From contig JAFGNV010000059.1 in assembly GCA_016926805.1 (NCBI GenBank), positions 44,911 through 108,910 on the forward strand: a stretch of DNA of 64,000 bases, read 5' to 3'. The position numbers and the translations under genes are program-made. This DNA is from Anaerolineae bacterium (GTDB taxonomy: Bacteria; Chloroflexota; Anaerolineae; 4572-78; J111). Shown piece by piece: positions 25,246 through 34,056 of the stretch; the first letter of the stretch is position 1, and every line of letters starts with the position of its first letter. The notes beneath the pieces were generated by a model, which was given only the letters and a program-made list of their open reading frames with translations, was not told the DNA's origin and ran no database searches.

Positions 25246-26745
25246 TCACCAGCCTACCTCTTCACTGGCCTGGTATATATAGTCCCCGTTATCGGCGTAA
25301 AAACCGTGCATAATGAACACTTCATCCAGGTCAGATATACCGTTTCCATTCGAGTCGCTGCTGCCAATCCCCTGTACTTGTAGAGATTGGTACAGTTCTC
25401 TTACATTATTAAGGCTGTTCGCCGTTTGGGATGTTAGAGCATTCCAGAGGTTCTGGGTAGATAGGTTAAGGTGATCTTCATATAATCCATTAGCATCTAT
25501 GGCGCGGTCATGGAGGTCCCAAATTAGAGACGCGACAGCAAATTCCTCAGTAAACTCCTCCCAAGAGCCGGTTTTGTTCTCACAAATAAATGCCCGTTGG
25601 GTTCCGAAATTGTGCCATACCCTGTAGTTTTGTTCCAACGATACTTCTGAAAACAAGCCAAAATGATAAGTGAAAGGGTTTTTAGCATCTGGATACCCCA
25701 ACTGCTCCTGAAGAATAGCTGACCATGCTTCAGCCCACCCTTCAGGCCAGGAATCGGCAGAATAAGAATTCGGGTAATCCGGCTGGTTACAATTTCCAAT
25801 CAAGCCAGAAGGTATCTCAATTGTATCCTGCATCAAATGATGGAACATTTCATGCCATTCACGATTCATGGGTCGATCCCCACTGCTAAAATCAGACACC
25901 TGATTGTCACCACCAATGTGAATGGAGGAATCGCTTGATTGGTAATATGCGTCGCCCCCGTCGTCGAAACTGTAGACATCCACGGGCAATAAATAATCAA
26001 GCGTTGCCCCCAACCCGTGAGGTGATGGCGAGATGATAAAATCAACCACCTGGCGCATGTGGTAATAAATTACGGCCGTATCGGTGAGTCTGGACAGAGG
26101 AATATTTGGATCCATAAGCACGTCATCTGATGAAAAGTTCACACTTTTGACATAGACCGGATGTATGGTACTGAGCTTAAAATCCTTAGTCTCAGCATAA
26201 ACTACAGGAGCATTGGCCATAGCAGCATACCGAACTTGAAAGAATGCAGGAATATGATTATTGTCCTTTAGCTCTACTCGGATTCGGTAATTGTCACCAG
26301 TATTTGGTTTTTCTAGAGAGAATTGATAGTCTCCCCCCGCTTGAGTCGTGATTGTGGTCACAACCCTACCGTTCCTTACCAGAAACACAGGAGCGCCAAC
26401 TATGGGTACTTCGGTTGTATCAAAATCATTAAAGATATCTTGAAATGTGACGCTGGCTGTCCCCTGGATCACCACCTGAGAGGATGGCAATTCTACCTGC
26501 TCCCACCAAATAGTGTCATCTGAATCGTAGGCGGCACCAGGGATATCCCCATCTCCATCGTCGTTTACATCAGCGGCATATCCGGAAATTGCGCCATTAA
26601 AGATACCATCCATGGCGTACTTGGTGAAAATGATAGGGCCGCTGGTTTGCACATTTCTAACGAAGATGGGCGTGCTTTGTGGCAGCCCCACAGCTACCAG
26701 CGTTATCACAATTGCTATACGGTAATACAAACTTGGGGGTCTCAT
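25246..26745 (-). CDS. Secreted zinc-metallopeptidase-like protein
   Basis: This 499-residue protein starts after AGGAGG with a weak signal peptide (about 1-23). The zinc motif HExxH is HEMFH at residues 298-302, and a downstream Glu-rich helix (WPEGWAEAWSA) could give the third ligand. Two Ca-binding-like loops of dockerin type are present (DVNDDGDGD near 60, DSNGNGISD near 470), and a carboxypeptidase-like beta domain covers about 100-165. I cannot assign a MEROPS family. It should act outside the cell on proteins. No partner gene is obvious. Confidence 0.75.
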   Translation of the reverse strand: MRPPSLYYRIAIVITLVAVGLPQSTPIFVRNVQTSGPIIFTKYAMDGIFNGAISGYAADVNDDGDGDIPGAAYDSDDTIWWEQVELPSSQVVIQGTASVTFQDIFNDFDTTEVPIVGAPVFLVRNGRVVTTITTQAGGDYQFSLEKPNTGDNYRIRVELKDNNHIPAFFQVRYAAMANAPVVYAETKDFKLSTIHPVYVKSVNFSSDDVLMDPNIPLSRLTDTAVIYYHMRQVVDFIISPSPHGLGATLDYLLPVDVYSFDDGGDAYYQSSDSSIHIGGDNQVSDFSSGDRPMNREWHEMFHHLMQDTIEIPSGLIGNCNQPDYPNSYSADSWPEGWAEAWSAILQEQLGYPDAKNPFTYHFGLFSEVSLEQNYRVWHNFGTQRAFICENKTGSWEEFTEEFAVASLIWDLHDRAIDANGLYEDHLNLSTQNLWNALTSQTANSLNNVRELYQSLQVQGIGSSDSNGNGISDLDEVFIMHGFYADNGDYIYQASEEVGW

Positions 26746-27055
26746 TTTCGACCTCCTTGTCTCCTCGTTTGCTCAGTCCCATATTCTTCACTGGAGACTA
26801 AAGGCCACCATCAGAGTAGTGGTACTAATACCGCAGCTCAGTATTCTAAGGAGGGTGGGGTAATCGATACTAAGTAGGACTACCCTAACTTTGCCTGTGC
26901 TAAAAAGCATTATTCAGTTGTAGCTATCAGCAATAATGATAAAGGTAATTTGAATTTCTTGGGGTGGGAAGGATAGTTTATTCAATTGTATCACATTTCG
27001 ATATATGTCTTCAATCGAACAAAAATTCTAGGCTCTGTACATTTACCTAAAAATG

Positions 27056-27190
27056 TCATTCCGATTTCCACCGCAACATGTAAATGAGCGGACGAAGCAA
27101 TTGGCCAGCCTCCTGGCTATCCGCGCCTAGATCATACGTAGCTTTGATCATCTCAACCAGGCTGACAATTTCATTTTTATTTACCCTGCA
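27056..27190 (-). pseudogene. Possible gene remnant without a start codon
   Basis: A 44-codon open stretch reads NEIVSLVEMIKATYDLGAD, continues with a Leu/Arg-rich helix and ends IYMLRWKSE before TGA. It looks protein-like but is preceded by a stop and has no ATG, GTG or TTG early enough. It may be the tail of a lost gene. The rest of 26746-27314 holds only the promoter at 27205 and no other gene. Confidence 0.25.
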
Positions 27191-27204
27191 TTAAAAAATG
27201 CAAA

Positions 27205-27232
27205 TTGCCGCATATTAAGCTGAGTATATAAT
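27205..27232 (+). promoter_or_regulatory. Putative sigma-70-type promoter of the glycosyltransferase operon
   Basis: TTGCCG and TATAAT are 16 bp apart, about 80 bp upstream of ATG 27315. A short inverted repeat TGCATT/AATGCA lies just upstream at 27188-27203. Confidence 0.5.
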
Positions 27233-27314
27233 TCTAGTGTGGTATACTACATGTTGTGCAGTTATCCACGTATAGTTTATAAAACGATCACACGTTTTAA
27301 ATGGGAGTTTTGCT

Positions 27315-28565
27315 ATGCATATCGGTTTTATCTCGACCCGTCTCAACGGAACAGATGGTGTTTCGTTGGAAGTCGAAAAGTGGAGCAAAATATTGCGCCG
27401 GATGGGACACGAACTGTTCTTCTGTGCCGGAGAGTTGGGCGGTTATGCGGCTGGCGGCATGCTCATCCCCCAGTTGCACTTTGATCACCAGTCGATCATC
27501 GCCTTCAGCCAGCGGGCTTTTGGCGAAAATGCCACCAAGCAGGATGGTGAAAAACTGGTCGATGAGATCTACGCCTCGGCAGACAAGATTCGCGCCCCCT
27601 TGCGCCATTTCATTCGATCGAATCGCCTCGACCTGATTGTGGTTGAAAATGCATTGACTATTCCCATGAATCTACCCCTGGGAATCACGCTCACCGGTTT
27701 AATTGCCGAGTTGGGCCTTAATACTATCGCTCACCACCACGATTTTTATTGGGAGCGCCAGCGTTACCAGAGCAATGCCATCCTGGATTTACTGGATACC
27801 GCCTTTCCGTCGAAACTGCCGACGATTCGTCACGTAGCCATCAACTCTATTGCCCAACGGCGCCTGAAACAGCGGCGGAGCATCGACTCGGTGGTTATTC
27901 CCAATGTACATGATTTTGCCACCCCGCCGCCGGGTCTGGATAATTACAATGCCGATTTTCGCCAGACATTAGGCATTCCTAACGACGGCTACTTTTTTTT
28001 GCAGCCCACCCGGGTAATCCAGCGCAAAGGCATCGAACTGGCCATTGAGTTAGTACGACGCCTGGAATTACCAAACGTTGCTTTGTGTATTACCCACCGG
28101 GCGCACGATGAGGGCCTGGAATATTGGCGCTGGCTCAAACGCGAGGCCGGGATGATGAAAGTTGACCTGCGCCTAATTGACCACCTGATCGGCGCAGAGC
28201 GATCTCGCGCCAACGGCCACAAAATTTACTCGCTGTGGGATGCCTACTTGCATGCCGATTTGGTTACCTACCCCAGTATGTACGAAGGGTTTGGCAATGC
28301 TTTGTTAGAATTGGTATACTTTAAACGATTGGCCGTGGTTAATCGTTATCCGGTTTATAATGCCGATATTGAGCCTCTGGGCTTTGAATTTGTTGAACTG
28401 GATGGTTTTGTAGATGATGACGCGGTAGAGCGCACGCGTGAATTGCTCAAAGACCCCGAACAGGTGAAAGTAATGGCCGAGAAGAATTATGCCATTGCCC
28501 AGGAGCATTTCTCGCTAGAAGTTTTGGAACGCAAGCTTAAAGAACTCATCAGTGATTTTCAATAA
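27315..28565 (+). CDS. Family 4-like (GT-B) glycosyltransferase
   Basis: This 416-residue protein has the two-Rossmann GT-B layout. The donor-binding part contains QPTRVIQRKGIELAIELV and the EX7E-like motif YEGFGNALLELV, as in GT4 retaining transferases. The N-terminus MHIGFISTRLNGTDGVSLEV carries the glycine-rich acceptor loop. It is the first gene of an operon with another GT4 and a GpgS fusion, so it could add a sugar to glucosylglycerate or a related product, but the acceptor is not known. No membrane segment. Confidence 0.9.
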   Translation: MHIGFISTRLNGTDGVSLEVEKWSKILRRMGHELFFCAGELGGYAAGGMLIPQLHFDHQSIIAFSQRAFGENATKQDGEKLVDEIYASADKIRAPLRHFIRSNRLDLIVVENALTIPMNLPLGITLTGLIAELGLNTIAHHHDFYWERQRYQSNAILDLLDTAFPSKLPTIRHVAINSIAQRRLKQRRSIDSVVIPNVHDFATPPPGLDNYNADFRQTLGIPNDGYFFLQPTRVIQRKGIELAIELVRRLELPNVALCITHRAHDEGLEYWRWLKREAGMMKVDLRLIDHLIGAERSRANGHKIYSLWDAYLHADLVTYPSMYEGFGNALLELVYFKRLAVVNRYPVYNADIEPLGFEFVELDGFVDDDAVERTRELLKDPEQVKVMAEKNYAIAQEHFSLEVLERKLKELISDFQ

Positions 28566-28589
28566 AGTTTGTTGGGGAGGGAATAATCT

Positions 28590-29834
28590 ATGCACGTTGG
28601 AATTATCCATTATGCGGCCCCACCCATTGTTGGTGGAGTGGAATTGACCATATTCCATCACGCCCGCACGCTTACCGTGTTGGGTCACCAGGTAACCATC
28701 GCTGCCGGGCTGGGAGATGCGGTTGTGCCTGGGGTCAACTACCGGCAGGAAGCCCTGTTCGGCTCGCGTCACCCGGCCATTATGGAGGTGGGTCGCGCTT
28801 TGGCCGACGGGAACATTCCCGCTAATTTTGGTGATTTGGTAACCCAAACCAAACAGGCCTTACTGAAGAGCATTGGTAATTGCGACGTGGTGATTGGCCA
28901 CAACTTTTTTACCTTACACAAAAATCTTGTTCTGACTGCGGCGGTTTATCACTTAATCCGTAATGGCGAAGGTCCCCCCTGGGTGGCCTGGCATCACGAT
29001 TTTGCCTGGCTGCGTTCTCAATACCAATCGGAACTGCATCCCGGCGAGCCGTGGGAATTGCTCAAACACCCCTGGCCAAATGTGCGCCACGTAACGGTTT
29101 CACACGCCCAACAGGATGATTTGGCCCAATTATACGGGCTTCCGCTCAATGACATCATCGTGGTGTCCCCCGGCGTCGAACCGGCCGAATTCTATCGCTG
29201 CGATGAAACCGTGACCAGTTTGGTTAATCGATGGGACCTGCTTGGTGCCGATTGCGTTTTTCTGCTACCGGCCCGCGTTACCCGGCGCAAAAATATCGAG
29301 TTGGGGCTGGAATGGCTGGCTGCGGTGCGCCAGCAGTCCGGGTGGGACGCCCGCCTCATTATTACCGGCCCGCCGGGTCCTCACAACCCAACCAACGATG
29401 TCTATCTGGAGTACCTGCTCGCGCTTCGCGATAAGCTTCAATTGCACGATGCTGCTCACTTTGTGTATCAACTGCGTTATGAGGAGGGAGTCCCCATCAT
29501 TCTGCTCAACGAAGACCTGGCAAACTTGTATCAAATTGTTGACGCCCTGTTTTTCCCCAGTCGGCAGGAGGGGTTTGGGATACCCATTTTGGAGGCTGGC
29601 CTGGCGCGATTGCCGATTTTTGCCACCGATCTGCCGCCCTTCCGGGAGAGTGCGGGACCGGAGGCCAGGCTTTTTGCCCTTGATACACCGGCGGATCAGG
29701 TTGCTCACACCATTATCGAAACCTTGCAGGCCGACCGGGCTTTTCAACTCCGCCGCCGCGTGCTCGAGCAGTTTACCTGGCGGGGAATTGTCAAAACAAG
29801 GATTTTACCTCTATTGGAAGAAGTTATCTCATAA
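28590..29834 (+). CDS. Family 4-like (GT-B) glycosyltransferase
   Basis: This 414-residue protein is a second GT-B enzyme with similar N-terminal layout (MHVGIIHYAAPPIVGGVELT). The donor-site segments are LLPARVTRRKNIELGLEWL and RQEGFGIPILEAG, the GT4 EX7E pair. It starts 24 bases after the previous gene with GGGGAGG upstream. It and its neighbour are similar in order of motifs and likely arose by old duplication. Product likely a small glycoside or glycolipid headgroup; inferred only. Confidence 0.92.
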   Translation: MHVGIIHYAAPPIVGGVELTIFHHARTLTVLGHQVTIAAGLGDAVVPGVNYRQEALFGSRHPAIMEVGRALADGNIPANFGDLVTQTKQALLKSIGNCDVVIGHNFFTLHKNLVLTAAVYHLIRNGEGPPWVAWHHDFAWLRSQYQSELHPGEPWELLKHPWPNVRHVTVSHAQQDDLAQLYGLPLNDIIVVSPGVEPAEFYRCDETVTSLVNRWDLLGADCVFLLPARVTRRKNIELGLEWLAAVRQQSGWDARLIITGPPGPHNPTNDVYLEYLLALRDKLQLHDAAHFVYQLRYEEGVPIILLNEDLANLYQIVDALFFPSRQEGFGIPILEAGLARLPIFATDLPPFRESAGPEARLFALDTPADQVAHTIIETLQADRAFQLRRRVLEQFTWRGIVKTRILPLLEEVIS

Positions 29835-29900
29835 ATGCCAATTAATGGCAATTGCATAGGAGCGATGCCTGGAAATTGATTCAACAAGGGGGAGGGGGAC

Positions 29901-31886
29901 ATGGCCGAAAAAAGAAATGGCGAGGAATTCCAAGTGACTTTGATGCCCCGCGATAATTTAAAGCATCAGATACACACAATTGTTGTGCCGATTTTTGATG
30001 AAAAGATGGGGGAGTGGGGTACCCGGTTGGCCCTTGATCTGGCTCTTTCTCATCGGAGCCGGGTGGTATTGGTGGGTATGGTCCGGGTGTCCGTCCGAGA
30101 ATCGTTGAGCACCGGTACGGCGCAGGCTCAGGCCGTTCGCGCAACCCTGGATCGCTTGCGTACTCGCTTTGCCGGCGAATCCGTATATTTCAAACCTCGT
30201 GTACGGGTAGAACATGAACCCTGGCGCTCGCTGGCCAGGGTAGTGGCTAAAGAGCAGGCCAATTTAATTATCATCCCCTGGCCCCACGGTGGGGCCAGGT
30301 CTTTATTTGGAATGAAAATTGGCAAGTTGTTGGGAAGTTTGAATTGCCACATTGTGGTGGTCAGCGGTAACCCGCCCGCCCAGCTACGCAAAATTTTATT
30401 GCCGCTCCGGGGAAGTCAAGAAGCCCCACTGGCCTTGGAAGTGGCCTTATCGCTGGCCAAGGCCGCTGGTGCCGAAATTACCATGCTTTATGCCGCCGAC
30501 GATGACCGGGACCTTTCCAGCCAGCGAGTCTACGCCGAAATGGCCCGTATCAGCCAGGGCAATCCATTAATTGAGCAGGAATTGCGGGTTGAGGGCCATG
30601 TTGGGCCGGCCATCATCGAACGGGCCGCCGCGTATGATCTGACTATCATTGGCGTGACCGATGCCTCATCGGGTGGCGCAGGCCAGTCTATTGGGCCGGT
30701 GGCACGCCAGCCACGACTGGCGCGCCAGCTACGACGGGCCAACGTGTCCCCCCTGCTCATCATCAAAACGCATCAACCGCCTCCTCTAGATAAGCTGACC
30801 GATTGGGATCGGGCCGACCCACTACCGGCCACGCCTACCTCGGTGATGGTGGATAAGTGGTTTGCCGAAAATACGTTCAGCAGCCAGGAGTTTGAAGACC
30901 TGGAACATCTCGTCAAACTCAAAGAGCAATTTGGCCAAACCATTAGCCTGGGCTTACCCTCGCTGAATGAAGAGGAAACCATTGGCATCATCATCCAGAC
31001 CATGCAGGACGCGCTGATGAAACAATTCCCCTTGCTCGATGAGATAGTGCTCATTGATTCTGGTTCAACCGACTACACCGTTGATATTGCCATGGATCTG
31101 GGGGTACCGGTCTATCAACATTCTCAAATATTGCCCAAGTATGGCACATATCGGGGCAAGGGCGAAGCCCTCTGGAAAAGCCTGCACGTTCTCAAGGGCG
31201 ATCTCATCGCCTGGATTGATACCGACATTGTTAACATCCATCCCCGTTTTGTTTACGGTATTTTAGGCCCGCTGCTGTACCATAATTCCATTCAATACGT
31301 CAAAGGATTCTACCGCCGCCCGCTGAAAGTGGGCGACTCGTTGCAGGCCGGTGGCGGTGGTCGGGTAACTGAGTTAGTGGCCCGGCCGCTATTCAATTTG
31401 TTTTATCCGGAACTATCAGGGATTTTACAGCCACTCTCCGGCGAATATGCGGGACGGCGCACTGCCTTGCAGCAAGTCCCGTTTTATACGGGCTACGGGG
31501 TGGAAACGGGGCTGCTGTTGAGTTTAGTCAGGCGGTTTGGGATTAGCGGCATTGCCCAGGTTGACCTGCGCCAGCGGATTCATCACAACCAGTCGTTGGG
31601 CGCGCTTAGCCGGATGTCGTTTGCCATTATCCAGGTGTTTATAGATCACCTGGAACGTCGCCAAAAAGTTGAGCTTTTGAGCGAGGTAAATCGCACGATG
31701 AAGATTATCCGTTACGACCAGAACAGTTTCAGCCTGCAAGAACACGCCATCTCCGACAGGTGTCGTCCGCCGATTATAGCCCTGCCCGAATACCGCAAAC
31801 GGCACAGTATCTCTGAGTGGGATCCAGAGGAGGTTGACCAGTGCCCAGAACAGGAACGGTTTGAGGAGGAAGATTTATTGGTATGA
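29901..31886 (+). CDS. gpgS: Universal-stress-domain / glucosyl-3-phosphoglycerate synthase fusion
   Basis: This 661-residue protein has two UspA-like domains (about 20-155 and 163-300) followed by a GT2/GT81 transferase domain (about 350-620). The transferase matches GpgS, which moves glucose from NDP-glucose to 3-phosphoglycerate: LPSLNEEETIGI, EIVLIDSGSTDYT, the metal site WIDTDI, VKGFYRRPLK, GGGGRVTELVARPLFN and GYGVETGLL are all present. Ordinary GpgS is about 320 residues and lacks Usp domains. ATG 29901 follows a GGGGGAGGGGG tract. Its last bases overlap the next gene, a histidine phosphatase that could remove the phosphate from the product. Confidence 0.9.
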   Translation: MAEKRNGEEFQVTLMPRDNLKHQIHTIVVPIFDEKMGEWGTRLALDLALSHRSRVVLVGMVRVSVRESLSTGTAQAQAVRATLDRLRTRFAGESVYFKPRVRVEHEPWRSLARVVAKEQANLIIIPWPHGGARSLFGMKIGKLLGSLNCHIVVVSGNPPAQLRKILLPLRGSQEAPLALEVALSLAKAAGAEITMLYAADDDRDLSSQRVYAEMARISQGNPLIEQELRVEGHVGPAIIERAAAYDLTIIGVTDASSGGAGQSIGPVARQPRLARQLRRANVSPLLIIKTHQPPPLDKLTDWDRADPLPATPTSVMVDKWFAENTFSSQEFEDLEHLVKLKEQFGQTISLGLPSLNEEETIGIIIQTMQDALMKQFPLLDEIVLIDSGSTDYTVDIAMDLGVPVYQHSQILPKYGTYRGKGEALWKSLHVLKGDLIAWIDTDIVNIHPRFVYGILGPLLYHNSIQYVKGFYRRPLKVGDSLQAGGGGRVTELVARPLFNLFYPELSGILQPLSGEYAGRRTALQQVPFYTGYGVETGLLLSLVRRFGISGIAQVDLRQRIHHNQSLGALSRMSFAIIQVFIDHLERRQKVELLSEVNRTMKIIRYDQNSFSLQEHAISDRCRPPIIALPEYRKRHSISEWDPEEVDQCPEQERFEEEDLLV

Positions 31887-32443
31887 CCACCATTTATATG
31901 GTTCGTCATGGCCAAACGCCCTGGAATGTCGGGGGACGCTACCAGGGCCAATTGGATCCACCCCTCACCGAAAAAGGGCGCCAACAAGCCCGGACAACGG
32001 CGACCAGGTTGGCTTCTCTGGGCTTTGACGCCATCTACAGCAGCGACCTGGCCCGAGCCAGACAGACCGCCGAAGCCCTGGCCGATGTAACCGGCCTGCC
32101 GATTCACCTTGACCCGCGCCTGCGCGAGATTCACCAGGGCGAGTGGCAGGGAGTGCTGATTGGCGACATTCGTGCTCGCTGGCCCGGCGAGATTGAAGGT
32201 TGGGAAACCGATCCCTGGCATCATCACCCACCCGGTGGAGAGCGTTTGGAGGAATTACAGGCCCGGCTGTTGGCGGCCATCAACGATATTGTAGCCACCT
32301 GGCCACAGGGAAAGGTGGCTGTTTTTAGTCACAAACTGCCCATTGCCCTGCTCAAAATTCGCTACCAGCAACATTCTCCCGCGCAGATTTGGTCGTTGCT
32401 ACCTGCCAACGGCGCGTGGGAAGTTTTTGAGGTGGAGAATTAG
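31883..32443 (+). CDS. Histidine phosphatase, candidate glucosyl-3-phosphoglycerate phosphatase
   Basis: This 186-residue protein is a branch 1 histidine phosphatase. The phospho-acceptor motif is RHGQT (residues 8-12), the second Arg/Glu region reads DPRLREIHQGEWQG, and the second His is in FSHKLPIA. It overlaps the GpgS fusion by ATGA. In mycobacteria the glucosyl-3-phosphoglycerate phosphatase GpgP belongs to this family, so here it likely yields glucosylglycerate. The general fold call is firm; the substrate is inferred from position. Confidence 0.88.
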   Translation: MTTIYMVRHGQTPWNVGGRYQGQLDPPLTEKGRQQARTTATRLASLGFDAIYSSDLARARQTAEALADVTGLPIHLDPRLREIHQGEWQGVLIGDIRARWPGEIEGWETDPWHHHPPGGERLEELQARLLAAINDIVATWPQGKVAVFSHKLPIALLKIRYQQHSPAQIWSLLPANGAWEVFEVEN

Positions 32444-32487
32444 AGCCGCATCGTATGCGCTCGCGCTTTGGGCTTGTTATTTATGGT

Positions 32488-32599
32488 AGTGGTTCAATTG
32501 TAAGTGATGAGATGTTTTTATGTTGCCCCCACCCCTGGCCCCTCCCCCAATTTGGGGGAGGGGGAAAAGTAGGGTTGTATCACTTACAATGTGACCACC
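32488..32599. repeat. Inverted-repeat element with an inner G/C hairpin
   Basis: Perfect ends TTGTAAGTGAT (32498-32508) and ATCACTTACAA (32579-32589) extend imperfectly outward. In the centre CCCCTCCCCC / GGGGGAGGGG (32539-32563) forms a second stem. It lies between convergent genes and has no ORF. It could be a mobile repeat, a terminator, or both. Confidence 0.55.
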
Positions 32600-32640
32600 T
32601 TATTTATGGACAAAACTGGGAAGTTGTTTTTGAACAACTC

Positions 32641-33318
32641 CTAAATGTTTTGTCGCGTTTGCCACACCACCCGCAGAAAGTTGACCACATGCCGAACCGG
32701 GTTGATATGACTCGACTCTCCGGCGTAAATGGTGCTAATGGGTACCCAGTCAAGCCTGAAATCGTGCCGCACACAGATGACAATCATTTCCATCTCAAAT
32801 TCAAAACCGTGCTCACGGCTGGCGAGCAACTTCTTCAGCAGGCGGCAGCTGATCAGACGAAAGCCAGACTGGTTATCCTGGATAGGTTGGCCGATGGCCC
32901 AGGAAAATGCCCCCCGTCCCAGCGAATTGGCCAACCGCCGAACCGGCGGCATCTGGCTGAAATTGCGTGCCCCAATGATCAGGTCACTGTGACGGGTATG
33001 GTAGGCGTCCAGAAACCTGGGAATTTCATGGGGGGCGTGTTGGCCGTCGGCGTCAAGGGTCAACACGGCCTCGTAGTTCTGGTCGATGGCCTGGCGAAAA
33101 CCGGCTTGTAGCGCCGTTCCTTTACCCTGATTGGGGTATTGGCGCAATACCGTAGCGCCGGCAGCTTCAGCCTGAGCAAGAGTCTCATCGGTTGAGCCAT
33201 CATCTACAACCAGTACCGGCAGGTGAGGTAGAACTCCACTCACGATTTCAACAATGTGTTGGACTTCGTTATAGGCGGGAATGAGGGCAAGTATCTTGGG
33301 TGATTCAGGATTTTCCAT
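32641..33318 (-). CDS. Family 2 glycosyltransferase (DPM1/DPG synthase-like)
   Basis: The start ATG 33318 gives 225 residues; the next in-frame ATG is 33327, and the frame beyond lies over DUF2085 coding sequence. The GT-A fold is clear: ALIPAYNEVQHIVEIV, VVDDGSTDET and the metal-binding LTLDADGQH. The size and lack of membrane helices resemble dolichyl-phosphate mannose synthase-like enzymes that charge a polyprenyl phosphate with sugar. Its first codons overlap the end of the DUF2085 gene, so the two are translationally coupled. It could supply lipid-linked sugar for GT-C enzymes elsewhere in the window. Confidence 0.9.
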   Translation of the reverse strand: MENPESPKILALIPAYNEVQHIVEIVSGVLPHLPVLVVDDGSTDETLAQAEAAGATVLRQYPNQGKGTALQAGFRQAIDQNYEAVLTLDADGQHAPHEIPRFLDAYHTRHSDLIIGARNFSQMPPVRRLANSLGRGAFSWAIGQPIQDNQSGFRLISCRLLKKLLASREHGFEFEMEMIVICVRHDFRLDWVPISTIYAGESSHINPVRHVVNFLRVVWQTRQNI

Positions 33319-34054
33319 ACAACCCATTGCCTGGTTGGCCGGTCCACCTGGCGTTTGTTTCTTGTTGAATTTCGCCAAAACCCTCTTCCAAAAGCGGGTA
33401 GGCAACCCAAACCGTGCCAAGACCAAACATAACCCCGGTGAAGTTTCGCAAAAACAGGTTGCTTTGATGAAGCCCCCAAAATTGCAGATAACCTGCGGCG
33501 ACCACCCCACAGGCTAAAAAGATGATCACGGGCCAAGTCAATTGTTTTTGAGTGTACAAAAGGATGGTGACAAAGGTGATGAAGACCACTGTCGTAATCG
33601 ATAAAAGAGGCATTGGCACAAATTGCGCTAATTCGCTGGCCAGGCCCATGCCGCCATCCAGAGTCATCGGCAATAGAAAGAGCAAATACCAGCGAGGCGG
33701 CAACGGCTTGAGCGAACGACGGACAAAGCTGAAAACGATGCCACCCAGAGAAATGGTCCCATAAATGGCAATACAACGATGGCACAGGCAAACCTGCTCG
33801 CCGGCAATAAAGTAGGTCCGCGAGGGGAACAGGTGACATAAAAACTGGTACCACCAATAGATAAAATTAGCGCTGCGGGCGTGGTTAGCGGTCAGTAAGA
33901 GGGGGGCCAAAAAGGGCAATCCAACGTAGAGAAAAAAAAAGGTATTAAGCACGGCCAGCCAGTGACCTGACAACCACCCAACAAGTCGGTTGGCCCAGAA
34001 ACCCAATACCCGGCTGAAGTTATGGGGGGAGACGGTGGGTGATAGTTGGCTCAT
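33305..34054 (-). CDS. DUF2085 membrane protein
   Basis: This 249-residue protein has about six membrane helices. The DUF2085 signature is visible: FLCHLFPSRTYFIAGEQVCL, then CHRCIAIYG, and later LLPMTLDGG. The Cys/His set may bind a metal or form disulfides. Function is unknown. It starts only 2 bases after the pentapeptide-repeat gene and overlaps the GT2 gene, so the three form one minus-strand unit. Confidence 0.88.
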   Translation of the reverse strand: MSQLSPTVSPHNFSRVLGFWANRLVGWLSGHWLAVLNTFFFLYVGLPFLAPLLLTANHARSANFIYWWYQFLCHLFPSRTYFIAGEQVCLCHRCIAIYGTISLGGIVFSFVRRSLKPLPPRWYLLFLLPMTLDGGMGLASELAQFVPMPLLSITTVVFITFVTILLYTQKQLTWPVIIFLACGVVAAGYLQFWGLHQSNLFLRNFTGVMFGLGTVWVAYPLLEEGFGEIQQETNARWTGQPGNGLYGKS

Positions 34055-34056
34055 TC

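Noticed and set aside
29242..29859. 205-codon plus-strand frame inside the second GT4 gene
   Set aside because: It is out of frame with a well-supported glycosyltransferase and looks like an Arg/Cys/Pro-rich shadow.
33319..33510. N-terminal extension of the GT2 enzyme
   Set aside because: It overlaps DUF2085 coding sequence for 190 bp; GT2 enzymes of this type start just before the AYNE motif.
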